DNA from: DATAOG01 sp963757395
GTDB taxonomy: Bacteria > Pseudomonadota > Alphaproteobacteria > Geminicoccales > Geminicoccaceae
Length of the DNA: 64,000 nucleotides
NCBI GenBank assembly: GCA_963757395.1
Contig: CAVWRK010000010.1
Location: forward strand, 186,001 to 250,000
Direction: 5' to 3'
Positions 63,480-64,000 of this stretch are shown in pieces. The notes beneath the pieces were generated by a model that ran no database searches, had not been told where the DNA came from, and saw only the letters and a program-made list of their open reading frames with translations. The translations under genes and the position numbers were made by a program. The stretch's first letter is position 1, and the number at the start of each line of letters is the position of its first letter.

Positions 63480-64000
63480 ATGGTGAGTAAATCAGTCAAG
63501 ATGCTGGCACGGGGAGTCAATCTGGCCATCGAACCATTGGGCGCGCGAATTGTCGGCATGCATGACTGGACCAATCCGGAGCAGTATATCAGTTTTCAAG
63601 ACACCATTAGCTCTGCCAAGAAAGCCGGCCTGTCGGTTTCCGATTATATCGACGTGACCTACAATGTCGCAGGCGCCACGCAAGAGACGATCGATCGAAT
63701 GGTGGCCGCCGGCATCTTTTCGGATCGGGTCGCGACCGTGGCTGAGATCGGACCGGGATCGGGCCGATATCTCGAAAGAGTGCTCCGGATCTGTTCACCG
63801 ACGCGCTACGAGTTCTACGAAACGGCGGCGTCATGGGCCAACTACCTGGTCCACGCCCATGATGCCGTCTGGCAACCCACGAACGGCCGATCGATGGCCC
63901 CGACCAAGACCGGCTCGATCGATCTGGTTCATGCCCACAAGGTCTTTGTCGTGACCCCGTTCCTGACGACCTGCGCCTATTGGCTGGAGATGATCCGGGT
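63480..64000 (+). CDS. SAM-dependent methyltransferase, N-terminal part (runs off window)
   Basis: An open frame from ATG 63480 to the window end (173 codons visible). AAAGGAGC lies 7 nt upstream, one of the clearest ribosome sites in the window. The SAM-binding motif I is AEIGPGSGRYLERVL near residue 100, followed by an acidic residue after YEFYE. VYDA-like downstream contacts are not resolvable. It resembles putative sugar O-methyltransferases. It is divergent from the C-methyltransferase operon and probably also acts in glycan modification. The 3' end is missing. Confidence 0.82.
   Translation, partial: MVSKSVKMLARGVNLAIEPLGARIVGMHDWTNPEQYISFQDTISSAKKAGLSVSDYIDVTYNVAGATQETIDRMVAAGIFSDRVATVAEIGPGSGRYLERVLRICSPTRYEFYETAASWANYLVHAHDAVWQPTNGRSMAPTKTGSIDLVHAHKVFVVTPFLTTCAYWLEMIR

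Overview
The window is about 64 kb of very GC-rich bacterial DNA with strong G/C preference at third codon positions. The gene content suggests a heterotrophic alphaproteobacterium, possibly Rhodospirillales or Geminicoccaceae-like: many CUT1/CUT2 sugar ABC transporters, a cyanide-insensitive-type cytochrome bd oxidase, CrbS/CrbR-like signalling, and a Wzx/Wzy-type exopolysaccharide locus with an AlgD-type dehydrogenase. Taxonomy is inferred from gene content only. No rRNA, tRNA or CRISPR array was seen.

Region 1 (1-5651, minus strand) is a CUT1 sugar-uptake operon. In transcription order it holds a binding protein, two permeases (the first frameshifted), a MalK/UgpC-type ATPase, a Gfo/Idh/MocA oxidoreductase and the start of a D-threonine-aldolase-like gene. 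Region 2 (5856-10081) is a transporter-fused hybrid histidine kinase and a convergent LuxR-type response regulator, resembling CrbS/CrbR. Region 3 (10262-15179) is a HAAT-family (Liv/Urt-like) operon: Tat-exported binding protein, LivH (frameshifted), LivM, LivG, LivF. Region 4 (15458-17873) is cydAB.

Region 5 (18161-24587) is a CUT2 system whose binding protein is a fused tandem of two almost identical domains, followed by a cyclase-family hydrolase and an SDR dehydrogenase. A short minus-strand pair follows (hypothetical secreted protein and SMP-30/gluconolactonase). Region 6 (26268-38182) is twelve consecutive plus-strand genes. They comprise a second CUT2 system with SDR and aldose epimerase, a signal-less binding protein (frameshifted), a CUT1 binding protein plus permease pair without its own ATPase, and a D-amino-acid-type module (D-threonine-aldolase-like, DadA-like, RidA).

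Region 7 (38213-64000) is an exopolysaccharide locus: WbaP-type initiating transferase, a LuxR regulator with an atypical receiver, a Wzc-type chain-length kinase, a UDP-glucuronate decarboxylase-like enzyme, a pyruvyltransferase, three glycosyltransferases, an O-antigen polymerase/ligase-like protein, AlgD, a heparinase II/III-like protein, a bi-domain oxidoreductase (frameshifted), a beta-helix lipoprotein-like protein, a PIG-L deacetylase, glucose-1-phosphate cytidylyltransferase, a sugar C-methyltransferase and a truncated methyltransferase. A degenerate transposase fragment lies inside it.

Three patterns run across the window. Every binding-protein-first ABC operon with an exported binding protein has a large GC-rich stem-loop between that gene and the first permease (four of four). 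Five genes are each out of frame by exactly one extra C/G in a short C/G run, which looks more like assembly error than independent decay. Adjacent genes very often overlap by ATGA/GTGA/TTGA, indicating tight translational coupling.
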